DNA of 33,948 bases from assembly GCF_003096415.1 (NCBI RefSeq), contig NZ_QEKH01000043.1:1-33948 (forward strand), given 5' to 3'. Each line of letters starts with the position of its first letter. Positions within the stretch are counted from its first letter, which is position 1. Below the pieces are notes generated by a model, which was given only the letters and a program-made list of their open reading frames with translations, did no database searches and was not told the origin of the DNA. The DNA comes from Victivallis vadensis (GTDB lineage Bacteria > Verrucomicrobiota > Lentisphaeria > Victivallales > Victivallaceae). Below are positions 1 to 8,623 of the stretch, piece after piece. The position numbers and the translations under genes are program-made.

Positions 1-21
1 AAAACTAAATGGCAACTCTGA

Positions 22-42
22 AAAATCTCATTCGGAGATTTT
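22..42. terminator. A/T-flanked hairpin at window start
   Basis: AAAATCTC (22-29) and GAGATTTT (35-42) form an 8-bp perfect stem with a 5-nt loop. The A-stem/T-stem design resembles a bidirectional intrinsic terminator, but no clean T-run follows the stem. It probably closes a gene that lies before the window. Confidence 0.35.
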
Positions 43-126
43 CAGACATGAATAAACGGAATTCCTTTCAAAAAACTATTGATAGAGGTTCCCTTAAGCA
101 TTACGGAAAGAGACAAGACTGCAATC

Positions 127-816
127 ATGATGACGCTTACGAAATTTGGAATTCGCGAATGGGGCCTCGGCGGAGTGGTGACGCTGGCGGTTCTGGCCGG
201 CTGCTGGTGGCTGATCTGCCGCGGAGGATTCCCGGCGACCGGCTGGATCGTCGCGGTGATTGCCGTGATCCTGTTTGCCGGGTTCGCCGCCTTTTTCCGC
301 AATCCCTCCCGGAAGATTCCGGCTGATCCGGCGCTGCTGGTCAGTCCCGCCGATGGCGTGGTGCGTGACATCGGCGTGGTCGAGGATTTCAATTTCCCGC
401 CGTTCACCGGCAGGGCGCAGCGGATCGGCGTCTTTCTGTCGGTGCTCAATGTGCATGTGAACCGCGCTCCCGCCGAGCTTGCGGTGGAGAGCAAATATTA
501 CCGCGAGGGCGAATACCTCGACGCGCGCAACTCCGAATGCGCCAGGCGCAATGAGGCGATGACCATTGCCGGGACCGCCTCCGCCGCCGGGAAGAAGTTT
601 CCGATGGCGGTGCGCCAGATTTCGGGGGCGATCGCCCGCCGCATCGTCTGTCCGGTCGAACCCGGCCGCCAGTTGAAGAAGGGCGAAGTCTACGGTATGA
701 TCAAATTCGGTTCGCGCACGGAGCTTTATCTGCCGCTTGACGGTGTCGAAATCAATGTGAAAGTCGGCGACCGGGTCTATGGCGGCGAAACCGTGATGGC
801 AACAGTGAAAGAATAA
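127..816 (+). CDS. psd: Phosphatidylserine decarboxylase proenzyme (short, PSD-B/archaeal-like type)
   Basis: Decarboxylates phosphatidylserine to phosphatidylethanolamine at the inner membrane, using a pyruvoyl group made by self-cleavage. The 229-residue product has two N-terminal hydrophobic segments (about 15-32 and 40-56), then SPADG, the FLSVLNVHVNRAP signature and, near the C-terminus, FGSRTE, where Ser196 is the expected cleavage and pyruvoyl residue. The length fits the short proenzyme class. I chose the ATG at 127 (an ATG-ATG pair) because the only upstream in-frame option is a TTG at 79; the GGAAAGAGA at 105-113 is a rather distant Shine-Dalgarno. pssA, which makes the substrate, starts 6 nt downstream, so the two form one pathway operon. 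Confidence 0.92.
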   Translation: MMTLTKFGIREWGLGGVVTLAVLAGCWWLICRGGFPATGWIVAVIAVILFAGFAAFFRNPSRKIPADPALLVSPADGVVRDIGVVEDFNFPPFTGRAQRIGVFLSVLNVHVNRAPAELAVESKYYREGEYLDARNSECARRNEAMTIAGTASAAGKKFPMAVRQISGAIARRIVCPVEPGRQLKKGEVYGMIKFGSRTELYLPLDGVEINVKVGDRVYGGETVMATVKE

Positions 817-822
817 GTCATT

Positions 823-1653
823 ATGAAACAGCGTTTCCGCGAACTGATCAAGACGAACCGGTGGCTCAAATGTGTGCCGAACTCCCTGACTCTCTGCAAC
901 TCGCTGTGCGGTTTCGCGGCGATCCTTTATACGCTCCGCGCGTATGAAAGATTTTACAATTCGAGCAATGCGCTGTCGGTGTTCGCAACCAGCGCGGTAC
1001 TGATCTGCTGCGCGATGATTTTCGACGCGTTCGACGGCTTCGCGGCGCGGCTGTTCAACGCGGCGAGCATGCACGGCATCCAGATGGATTCGCTGGCGGA
1101 CATGGTGACCTTCGGTGTGGCTCCGGCGACACTGGTCGCGATCATGACCCACAGTCTGCGCGACTGGGACCTGAACCGGACGCAGGAGATCATGGTCTAT
1201 ATCCTCTGCTCCGTCTATCTCGGCTGCGCGGCGCTCCGGCTGGCGACCTATAATGTACATGCGATTCTGGAGAAAAAGAGCGGCGACAAATTTTCCGGCC
1301 TGCCCTCTCCCGGCGCCGCTGCCGCGATCTGCGTAGTGGTGGTCTTTGCTTCCACGACCAACATCGGCCTGAAGCAGCTGGCGGTGATTCTGCCTTATTA
1401 TGCGGCGGTGCTGGGGCTGCTGATGGTCAGTCCGATTCCGTATACCCACGCCGCGAAGTGGCTGCTCTCGGTGCGCCGCAACCGGAAGCGGGCTCTGCTG
1501 CTGGTCGTCATGCTGGTGGCGGTCGCCGTCTTCCGGATTCAGGCGCTGACGGCCATCATCACTCTTTACATTCTCTCCGGGCCTGCCGGCTGGGTCTGGC
1601 ATAAACTGCGCGGCGAAGCCGAAACACCGGCTCCGGCGGAAAGCCGCAACTGA
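823..1653 (+). CDS. pssA: CDP-diacylglycerol--serine O-phosphatidyltransferase
   Basis: Makes phosphatidylserine from CDP-diacylglycerol and serine in the membrane. The CDP-alcohol phosphatidyltransferase signature DGx2ARx8Gx3Dx3D is complete, reading from DGFAAR through HGIQMD to SLAD at about residues 69-91. Several hydrophobic segments follow, as expected for this polytopic family. It starts 6 nt after the psd stop without a clear Shine-Dalgarno, so translation is probably coupled. The basic, Pro/Glu-rich C-terminus is unremarkable. Substrate and product match psd, which makes the serine-specific assignment safer than the sequence motif alone would. Confidence 0.93.
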   Translation: MKQRFRELIKTNRWLKCVPNSLTLCNSLCGFAAILYTLRAYERFYNSSNALSVFATSAVLICCAMIFDAFDGFAARLFNAASMHGIQMDSLADMVTFGVAPATLVAIMTHSLRDWDLNRTQEIMVYILCSVYLGCAALRLATYNVHAILEKKSGDKFSGLPSPGAAAAICVVVVFASTTNIGLKQLAVILPYYAAVLGLLMVSPIPYTHAAKWLLSVRRNRKRALLLVVMLVAVAVFRIQALTAIITLYILSGPAGWVWHKLRGEAETPAPAESRN

Positions 1654-1664
1654 AGGAGGCAGTC

Positions 1665-2639
1665 ATGCACTATCTGATCACCGGCGGTTCCGGTTTCATC
1701 GGCGGCCACCTGACGGAGTCTCTGCTGGCCGACGGCCGGCGGGTGACGGTCGTCGATAACTACTCGACCGGCTCCAGAGAGAATCTGCGGGCCGTGGAGA
1801 ACCATCCGGCGCTGCGGATCATCGAGGACGACATCGTCACGCATCCGGAAATTCTCGAATCCCTGATCCGTGAGGCGGATGTGGTGATTCACCTCGCCGC
1901 CGCTGTCGGCGTGGAGCTGGTGGTGAAGGACCCGGTCCGCACTATTCTGACCAACGTGCACGGCACCGAAAACGTGCTGCGGCACACCGCGCATTATCAC
2001 AAGCGCGTGATCGTCGCTTCGACCAGCGAGGTGTACGGCAAGTCCACCCAGAAGCTGTTCACCGAAACCGACGACCTGATCATCGGTTCGCCGGACCACT
2101 GCCGCTGGAGTTATGCGTGCAGCAAGCTGCTCGATGAATTTTATCTGAAAGCGTTTCATCAGGCGTCCGGGATGCCGGGGACGGTGGTGCGCTTTTTCAA
2201 CACGGTCGGCCCGCGCCAGACCGGACGCTACGGCATGGTGATTCCGCGCTTCGTGTCTCGCGCGCTGAACGGCGAACCGATTCAGGTCTACGGCGACGGC
2301 ACCCAGTCGCGCTGCTTCTGCCATGTGTTCGACGTGATCCGGGCGCTGAAGCTGCTGATCGGCAACGAGGCGAGCCACGGCGAAACCTACAACATCGGCA
2401 GCCAGGATTCGATCACCATCGGCGATCTGGCGCGTGAAGTGATCCGCCTGACCGGCAGCAGCTCCGCGATTGAGCTTGTGCCGTATGAGAAGGCGTATGC
2501 CAAGGGCTTCGAGGACATGAAGCGCCGGATGCCGAATACCGCGAAGATCACCGCCCTGACCGGATGGAAGCCGGAACTGTCGCTGGAGCGGATCATCGCC
2601 GACGTCAGCCGGGAAATCCGGGAGCGGAACCGGGCCTGA
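1665..2639 (+). CDS. NAD-dependent epimerase/dehydratase (UDP-sugar, extended SDR)
   Basis: An extended short-chain dehydrogenase of 324 residues. The Rossmann motif GGSGFIG lies at residues 7-13, the catalytic Ser/Thr in STSEVYG, and the YxxxK pair in YACSK. VRFFNTVGPRQTGRYGMVIPRF and the VYGDGTQSR region are typical of UDP-glucose 4-epimerase, UDP-glucuronate decarboxylase and GDP-mannose-type enzymes, which cannot be separated by eye; a nucleotide-sugar role for envelope glycans is likely. A strong AAGGAGG (1653-1659) overlaps the pssA stop codon, so the gene is the third in the phospholipid operon. A terminator follows at 2664. Confidence 0.8.
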   Translation: MHYLITGGSGFIGGHLTESLLADGRRVTVVDNYSTGSRENLRAVENHPALRIIEDDIVTHPEILESLIREADVVIHLAAAVGVELVVKDPVRTILTNVHGTENVLRHTAHYHKRVIVASTSEVYGKSTQKLFTETDDLIIGSPDHCRWSYACSKLLDEFYLKAFHQASGMPGTVVRFFNTVGPRQTGRYGMVIPRFVSRALNGEPIQVYGDGTQSRCFCHVFDVIRALKLLIGNEASHGETYNIGSQDSITIGDLAREVIRLTGSSSAIELVPYEKAYAKGFEDMKRRMPNTAKITALTGWKPELSLERIIADVSREIRERNRA

Positions 2640-2663
2640 ACCCTCCCCGAATCCTCCGAACAG

Positions 2664-2694
2664 ACGCTTTCGCCCGGCGCGGAAGCGTTTTTTT
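2664..2694 (+). terminator. Rho-independent terminator of the psd-pssA-epimerase operon
   Basis: ACGCTTTC (2664-2671) pairs with GGAAGCGT (2681-2688), one pair being G-U, around a 9-nt loop. A run of seven T begins at the last stem base. Confidence 0.85.
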
Positions 2695-2773
2695 ATTCCC
2701 GCGGGTATTGCAAAAAACGGCAAGTTGCGGCATGTTATAGAAAAGACAACATCATTACATTCAGGAGAGTTCC

Positions 2774-3268
2774 ATGGAATTTCAGGAAAAACACACCATA
2801 TCCGTGCTGGTGGAGAATAAGTTCGGCGTGCTGGCCCGCGTGGCGGGGCTTTTCAGCGGCCGCGGCTACAACATCTCCTCGCTGACCGTCCACGAAACCG
2901 AGGACCCCCGTTTCTCGAAGATGACCATCGTGACCACCGGCGACGCCGCGATCCTCGAACAGATCGACAAGCAGCTCAGCAAGCTGATCGACGTGATCCG
3001 GGTCGAAAACCTGACCGGCAGCCACTTCATCGAACGCGAAATGGCGCTGATCAAGATCAAGACCCCCACCCGCGAGGACCGTTCCCAGCTGATGCAGCTC
3101 GTCGAAATCTTCGCCGGAACCATCGTCTCGGTCAGCCGCGAGGAGATCGGCGTTGAGATCGCGGGCAAATCCGACCGGATCGACAACTTCATCGAGCTGG
3201 TCCGCGACTTCGGCATCGTCGAGATGGCGCGCTCGGGCCGCGTCGCGATCGCCCGCTGCGCGAAGTAA
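2774..3268 (+). CDS. ilvN: Acetolactate synthase small (regulatory) subunit
   Basis: Regulatory subunit of acetohydroxyacid synthase, conferring valine feedback on the first common step of branched-chain amino acid synthesis. The 164-residue product has an N-terminal ACT domain (about residues 5-80; TISVLVENKFGVLARVAGLF and the RGYNISSLTV element) and the conserved C-terminal half (EREMALIKIKT, DNFIELVRDFGIVEMARSG). The length is normal. AGGAGAG precedes the ATG. Unusually the catalytic subunit gene ilvB is not adjacent: a terminator lies upstream and repeats follow, so the gene appears monocistronic. A TATAGA-like -10 sits at 2736-2741, but I see no well-spaced -35. Confidence 0.93.
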   Translation: MEFQEKHTISVLVENKFGVLARVAGLFSGRGYNISSLTVHETEDPRFSKMTIVTTGDAAILEQIDKQLSKLIDVIRVENLTGSHFIEREMALIKIKTPTREDRSQLMQLVEIFAGTIVSVSREEIGVEIAGKSDRIDNFIELVRDFGIVEMARSGRVAIARCAK

Positions 3269-3272
3269 TTGC

Positions 3273-3400
3273 CTCCGGCGGCCCGGGGCGCTGCCCCGGG
3301 GCCCCGCCGGGGGCACTTCGTCCCCCGGCCCCCCGACCGGCAAGGTGCCGGCGCCGGGTACGGTTTCGAGTTTTTTGCTGCGCAAAAATCTCAAAACCGG
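3273..3400. repeat. Cluster of four GC-rich hairpins after ilvN
   Basis: Four hairpins stand in series. CCCGGGGC/GCCCCGGG (3282-3300) has a 3-nt loop. GCCGGGGG/CCCCCGGC (3306-3329) has an 8-nt loop. CCGGCA/TGCCGG (3337-3351) has a 3-nt loop. The last, 3361-3399, pairs CGGTTT with AAACCG outside, GAG with CTC next, and TTTTTGC with GCAAAAA inside. No coding signal is seen. The first two look like the pseudo-palindromic GC spacers common after genes in high-GC bacteria and may help end ilvN transcription. Confidence 0.7.
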
Positions 3401-3411
3401 AGGTATTAATC

Positions 3412-3650
3412 ATGGGTTGTGGGAAGTCTATATGCGTTTTACCGCACCGGCACGTTGCCGGTCGGGTTGCAAGGGCGAAGCGCCTTGCCCGTCGGAGACA
3501 GTCACGGCAGCGGCACCTTGCCGCCGCTATGCGCCCAGCTACCGGAGCCTGATTACAAATCAGGCCGCGTAGCGCACAAGGTCTGGAGACCGTTAGGTCG
3601 TAAGACCCGCCTGCCGCGAATGCGGCATGGCTTCCCCGGGAATATTACGA
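3412..3650. repeat. Structured tandem repeat, unit 1 (239 bp)
   Basis: The first of two near-identical tandem units. It begins ATGGGTTGTGGGAAGTCT and ends in a TATTAC motif just before the next unit. Predicted hairpins in order are CCGGCA/TGCCGG (3447-3461), GCAAGG/CCTTGC with an inner GC-GAA-GC, GCGGCA/TGCCGC, CCTGAT/ATCAGG (3548-3564), a two-tier hairpin GGTCT...AGACC with inner GACC/GGTC (3580-3607), and TGCCGC/TGCGGCA. Open frames across it are not conserved, because the unit length is not a multiple of three. It probably encodes a structured RNA or is a non-autonomous repeat; its function is unknown. Confidence 0.85.
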
Positions 3651-3895
3651 ATGGGTTGTGGGAAGTCTATATGCGTTTTACCGCACCGGCACGTTGCCGG
3701 TCGGGTTGCAAGGGCGAAGCGCCTTTGCCCGGCGGAGACAGTCACGGCAGCGGCACCTTGCCGCCGCTATGTGCCCAGCTACCGGAGGTGCGATTGAAAA
3801 TCAGGCCGCGTGGCGCACAAGGTCTGGAGGCCGTCAGGCCGTAAGACCCGCCTGCCGCGAATGCGGCATGGCTTTCCGTGGGGGAAATATTACCA
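3651..3895. repeat. Structured tandem repeat, unit 2 (245 bp)
   Basis: Roughly 92 percent identical to unit 1 by hand alignment. The first 70 or so bases are identical; the differences cluster around 3786-3840 and at the end of the unit. In the two-tier hairpin (3821-3848) the inner stem reads GGCC/GGCC where unit 1 has GACC/GGTC, so an A-T pair (3589/3598) is replaced by a G-C pair (3830/3839). Another difference, one extra T in the CCTTTGC arm, adds a bulge. The unit ends with ATATTACC. Confidence 0.85.
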
Positions 3896-3932
3896 ATGGC
3901 TGCGCGGAGTCTATCGGCGGTATGCGCTGCCG
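3896..3932. repeat. Truncated third repeat unit
   Basis: ATGGCTGCGCGGAGTCTAT resembles the start of units 1 and 2 (ATGGGTTGTGGGAAGTCTAT) and follows the same TATTAC-type junction, but similarity fades within about 40 bases. The rest of the gap to 4074 shows no gene; a short AGCGGAA/TTCCGCT hairpin lies at 4009-4025. Confidence 0.55.
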
Positions 3933-4074
3933 GGGATAACCTGTTCCCGTTGGCGGCCTGGGGTGCTACGTGGTTTTTCCCGATTGCGGTTGCCGATTCG
4001 GAGAAAACAGCGGAAGATTTCCGCTTGAGCCTGAGTTTGAAGTGACACAATAACCCAAAGAGGAGGGATGTGAT

Positions 4075-5541
4075 ATGAAAATATTGAAATTTCCGGCGGT
4101 GATCGTCGCCGCGCTGTTCGGCTTCCTGACGCTGTTCGCGGGGGAGGAGTGGACCGGAGTCGTGAAGATTTTCGCGGTCTCCAGCCCGCCGAACTACTTC
4201 CTGCCGTGGCAGAATTTCAGCCAGCAGTCCGGTTCCGGCACCGGCTTCGTGATCGACGGCAACCGGATCATCACCAACGCCCATGTGGTCGCCTATCCGA
4301 CCTTCATCACGGTCCGCAAGCCCGGCGACCAGACCCGCTATCCGGCGAAGGTGGTCGCGGTCAACCATGAGTGCGACCTCGCGATCCTGACCGTCGAGGA
4401 CCCGAAATTCTTCGACGGCATCAAGCCGCTGGAGCTGGCCGACCTGCCGCCGATGCAGAGCTCGGTCGCGGCGGTCGGCTATCCGGTCGGCGGCGACAAC
4501 GTTTCGATCACCGTCGGCGTGCTGTCGCGCGTCGAACCACTGGAATACTCCCACAGCGGCAAGGAGCTGCTCGGCGCCCAGATCGACGCGGCGATCAATC
4601 CCGGCAACAGCGGCGGCCCCGTGCTGCACGAGGGCAAGGTGGTCGGCATCGCGTTCCAGGGGCTCGGGGAGTCGCAGAACATCGGTTATATGATCCCGTG
4701 TTCCGTGCTGAAGCATTTTCTGGAGGACCTGAAAAGCGGCAAGGTGGACGGTTTCCCGGATGTCCCGTTCGATTATGAGAAGCTGGAAAATCCCGACCTG
4801 CGCGAATATTGCAGGATGAAGCCGGGGCAGTCCGGCATTCTGGTCACCTCCGTTCCGGAAATTCTGGCGGAGCAGGTGCCGCTGAAGGCCGGCGACGTGG
4901 TGATGAAGGTCGAGAATTTCAACATCGCCAACGACGCCACCATCGATCAGGGGCAGGGCAAGGTGCTCTATTTCGGCTGTGTTTTCTGGGAGAAGCAGTT
5001 GAACACCCCCTGCAGACTGACCATCCTGCGCGACGGCAAAGAGATGACGGTCGAAACGAAAACCGTGAAGATTCCGTACCGGATTCCGAATCAGGTCTAC
5101 GACCGCGAACCCGAATATTACATTGCGGGCGGGCTGGTTTTTACCCCGCTGACCGCGAATTTCATCTATTCCGCATGGCGGAACCCCGGCAACATGCCCG
5201 CCGACCTTGCAATCAACCTCGGCAAGCCCCGCAGCCGGCCGGATGAGGAGATCGTGATCGTGTCGATGGTGCTGGCCGATGAGGTCAATCTCGGCTATCA
5301 GAACATCCGGGCGATCCGGGTGGTTTCCGTCAATGGCGAAAAGATCGTGTCGCTGCGTCAGCTCGCGGATCTGATCGACCGGCAGAAGGACGGCTTCCTG
5401 ACCCTTGTGCTCCAGAATGACAACAAGATCGTGATGAATGCCGCCAAAGTCAAGGAGGCGACTCCCCGCGTGATGTTCCGTTACCGGATCGCCAGCGACC
5501 GCAGCACCAATCTCACCAAACCTCTTGTTTTCAAGAAGTGA
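4075..5541 (+). CDS. Secreted HtrA/Deg-family serine protease
   Basis: A 488-residue trypsin-like protease, probably a periplasmic quality-control enzyme. An N-terminal signal peptide (about 1-23, hydrophobic AVIVAALFGFLTLFA) precedes the catalytic domain. The triad is visible: His70 in TNAHVV, Asp101 in HECDLAIL and Ser179 in NPGNSGGP. Two PDZ-like regions follow, one containing PLKAGDVVMKVENFNI (about 267-283) and a second near 410-450 containing IRAIRVVSVNGEKI. The long segment between them (PYRIPNQVYDREPEYYIAGG) is reminiscent of plant and bacterial Deg9/DegP2-type proteins more than of E. coli DegP. AGGAGGG (4061-4067) sits 7 nt before the ATG. It appears monocistronic, with repeats before it and a hairpin after it. 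Confidence 0.85.
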   Translation: MKILKFPAVIVAALFGFLTLFAGEEWTGVVKIFAVSSPPNYFLPWQNFSQQSGSGTGFVIDGNRIITNAHVVAYPTFITVRKPGDQTRYPAKVVAVNHECDLAILTVEDPKFFDGIKPLELADLPPMQSSVAAVGYPVGGDNVSITVGVLSRVEPLEYSHSGKELLGAQIDAAINPGNSGGPVLHEGKVVGIAFQGLGESQNIGYMIPCSVLKHFLEDLKSGKVDGFPDVPFDYEKLENPDLREYCRMKPGQSGILVTSVPEILAEQVPLKAGDVVMKVENFNIANDATIDQGQGKVLYFGCVFWEKQLNTPCRLTILRDGKEMTVETKTVKIPYRIPNQVYDREPEYYIAGGLVFTPLTANFIYSAWRNPGNMPADLAINLGKPRSRPDEEIVIVSMVLADEVNLGYQNIRAIRVVSVNGEKIVSLRQLADLIDRQKDGFLTLVLQNDNKIVMNAAKVKEATPRVMFRYRIASDRSTNLTKPLVFKK

Positions 5542-5562
5542 CCGGAGGCGTGCATCCTCCGG
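5542..5562 (+). terminator. Hairpin after the Deg protease gene
   Basis: CCGGAGG (5542-5548) and CCTCCGG (5556-5562) form a perfect 7-bp stem starting right after the stop codon. No T-run follows, so it may stabilise the mRNA end rather than terminate on its own. Confidence 0.45.
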
Positions 5563-5599
5563 GAAAAGCGGTTATGGCGCAGAATTTTCTGCGGGGCGC

Positions 5600-5628
5600 T
5601 TGACATTTCCGTATCAACACTTTATCTT
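5600..5628 (+). promoter_or_regulatory. Sigma-70-type promoter of the moxR operon
   Basis: A consensus -35 TTGACA (5600-5605) and a -10 TATCTT (5623-5628) are separated by 17 nt. The predicted start, near 5635, leaves a leader of about 45 nt before moxR. This is one of the best promoter matches in the window. Confidence 0.75.
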
Positions 5629-5679
5629 AATATTCTCATAGAGGAATCCATTTTGAATACACATTGAGGAGGTGTTATC

Positions 5680-6702
<1,023 letters not shown>

Positions 6703-6759
6703 GGCGGACACTGACGGTTTTGAGGAGTTGCAAATTCAGCCGCGGAGAGGAGGTCACTT

Positions 6760-7641
6760 ATGCTGCCGCCTGAAATAGCCAAGCAGATACGCCTTCTGGA
6801 AATCCGCACCAACCGGGTGGTCGACGAGATCACCGGCGGCGCGTACCGGAGCGTATTCAAAGGGCGCGGCATCGAATTCGACGAGGTGCGTGAATACACC
6901 CCCGAGGACGATGTCCGCGACATCGACTGGAACGTATCGGCCCGCATGGGGTCGCCTTACGTCAAAAAATACATGGAAGAGCGCGAGTTGACTGTGCTGC
7001 TGCTGGTCGACGTCTCCGCTTCGGGGGCGTTCGGTTCTGCCGAAAAGACCAAGCGGCGGACGGCGGCGGAGCTCGCCGCGCTGCTCGCTTTCAGCGCCGG
7101 CCACAACGGAGACAAAGTCGGATTGCTGATGTTCAGCGACCGGATCGAACTTTTCGTGCCGCCCCGGTCGGGCCGCCGCCACACGCTGCGGCTGATCCGG
7201 GAGATGCTCGCGTTTGAACCGCAGAGCAAGGGAACCGACATCGACCTTGCGCTGCGCGAAACGCTGCAGGTGCTGAAAAAGAAGAGCGTGGTGTTCCTGC
7301 TGAGCGACCTGATCACGGACCGCCCGTTTGAAAACAGCCTGAAAATCCTGAACCGCAAGCACGACTGTGTGGCGCTGCAGATTTTCGACCCGATCGAACA
7401 CCGCTGGCCCTCCGGGCTGCCGGTGGTGGTCGAGGATGCCGAAACCGGCGAACTGCTGACCTTTCCGGGCGGCAGCCGGAGCCTCGCGCGGCTGGACGCC
7501 GAGCTGGAAGCCGAACGTCGGGAACGCCGCGAACTCTGCCGCCGTTCCCGGGTGGATCTCGTCGAAATCGAGAGTGGCAAGGATGTGCTGCCGCCGGTGA
7601 TCGATTTTTTCGCCCGCCGCCGCAACCGGCAGGGAAGGTAG
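6760..7641 (+). CDS. DUF58 domain protein
   Basis: A 293-residue DUF58 protein. The family signature FKGRGIEFDEVREYTPEDD, then VRDIDWNVSARMG, lies at about residues 30-65; a VWA-like fold follows with the degenerate metal site VDVSASG (about 84-90). DUF58 proteins are routinely encoded next to MoxR and are assumed to be its partners, but the biochemical role is not established. It lies 57 nt after moxR, with GGAGAGGAGG upstream of the ATG. No membrane segment is evident, whereas the next two products are membrane proteins. Confidence 0.9.
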   Translation: MLPPEIAKQIRLLEIRTNRVVDEITGGAYRSVFKGRGIEFDEVREYTPEDDVRDIDWNVSARMGSPYVKKYMEERELTVLLLVDVSASGAFGSAEKTKRRTAAELAALLAFSAGHNGDKVGLLMFSDRIELFVPPRSGRRHTLRLIREMLAFEPQSKGTDIDLALRETLQVLKKKSVVFLLSDLITDRPFENSLKILNRKHDCVALQIFDPIEHRWPSGLPVVVEDAETGELLTFPGGSRSLARLDAELEAERRERRELCRRSRVDLVEIESGKDVLPPVIDFFARRRNRQGR

Positions 7642-7645
7642 GTGA

Positions 7646-8623
7646 ATGATGAAAAATTTCCTGAAATACGGTTTTATCACCCTCGGGGGGTTGCTGTTGC
7701 TGGCCGGTCTGGTCTGGGGGAGCGGCTATCTGTGGTCGTACCGCCTGACTGAGCTTGCCGAAATTCCGGGAGCGGCAACGCTGGTTCCGGAGGGGGAAGT
7801 GGAGCTGGGCAGGACGGTTCAGGCGCAAGCGGAACTCGTACTGCCGGTGCGCGCCTCAATTGAGAAGGCCGTTGCCGAAGCGGGCAAGGGCAGTGTGCTG
7901 GTGGGAACGCCGCAGGTGCGGCGCGGCGCGTGGCGCTGGTCCACGCAGGTGTGGCATGTGACCGCCGAAGTGCGACCGTTCCGTCCCGGAGCGGTGGAGC
8001 CGGGTGCGCTCACTGTGGAGCTTGACGAGACTTCCAAAAACAAAGGCGCATTGCTCGATGTGATCGTGCTGCCCGGATTCACCGCGGCTCCGGTCAAGGT
8101 GGAACCGGGGACGGAGCTGCAGCTGGCCGGGGCGGCGGAGCTGGGCGGCAAGCTGGATGCTTCCGGCTGGTACTGGCTGCTGCTGTTGATTCCGGCGGCG
8201 GCGGTGATCTGGTTCGTGTGGTTCCGCAGGGGCAGGGCGGCCGGAGAGCTGCCGCCGTGGGAGCGGGCGCTTCAGGCGCTGCACTCATTGCGCAGCGGGC
8301 TGGCGAGTCACGAGATCCCGGTGGAGGCCGGTTTCGCCCGGCTGACCGACTTGGTCCGGGGATATCTGGAGCAGCGGTTCGAGATTCCCGCCTCCACCCG
8401 GACCACGCCGGAATTTCTGGCGGATATGGACCGGAGCGCAAGCCCGCTGCCGAAGGAGCAGCGGCCGTTCCTGCGGGAGTTCATGACCGCCGCAGATCAG
8501 GTGAAATTCGCGAAGGCTCCGCCGGACGACCGGGCGCTGAACGATGCGCTCGCCAAAGCTGAGCAGCTGGTGGAGAGCACCCGCATTCGCCCCGAGGATG
8601 AGGCGGAAGGGAGGTCGAAATGA
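7646..8623 (+). CDS. DUF4381-like membrane protein of the moxR operon
   Basis: A 325-residue product with an N-terminal hydrophobic segment (about 9-30), an extracytoplasmic region to about residue 165, a second hydrophobic segment (YWLLLLIPAAAVIWFVWF, about 173-190) and a cytoplasmic C-terminus. The tail, with PPWERALQALHSL, YLEQRF, TTPEFL and ADQVKFAKAPPDD, matches my recollection of DUF4381 proteins found in moxR operons. ATG at 7646 or 7649 is equally possible after GGAAGGTAGG. Its end overlaps the VWA gene by 4 nt, showing tight coupling. The N-terminal half is not recognised. Confidence 0.7.
   Translation: MMKNFLKYGFITLGGLLLLAGLVWGSGYLWSYRLTELAEIPGAATLVPEGEVELGRTVQAQAELVLPVRASIEKAVAEAGKGSVLVGTPQVRRGAWRWSTQVWHVTAEVRPFRPGAVEPGALTVELDETSKNKGALLDVIVLPGFTAAPVKVEPGTELQLAGAAELGGKLDASGWYWLLLLIPAAAVIWFVWFRRGRAAGELPPWERALQALHSLRSGLASHEIPVEAGFARLTDLVRGYLEQRFEIPASTRTTPEFLADMDRSASPLPKEQRPFLREFMTAADQVKFAKAPPDDRALNDALAKAEQLVESTRIRPEDEAEGRSK

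Noticed and set aside
94-1602. Open frame of about 500 codons on the minus strand opposite psd and pssA
   Set aside because: Both sense genes have exact catalytic signatures; the antisense frame is a GC-driven shadow.
3548-3564. A tRNA anticodon-arm-like stem-loop (CCTGATTACAAATCAGG)
   Set aside because: Its complement looks like a Thr anticodon arm, but neither strand has a matching acceptor stem or T-arm, and unit 2 does not keep the loop.
3412-3932. CRISPR array
   Set aside because: Repeats are about 240 bp and abut without spacers; there are no cas genes.
3419-3939. Small proteins encoded across the tandem repeats
   Set aside because: The repeat periods (239 and 245) are not multiples of three, so frames shift between units, and no ribosome-binding sites recur.
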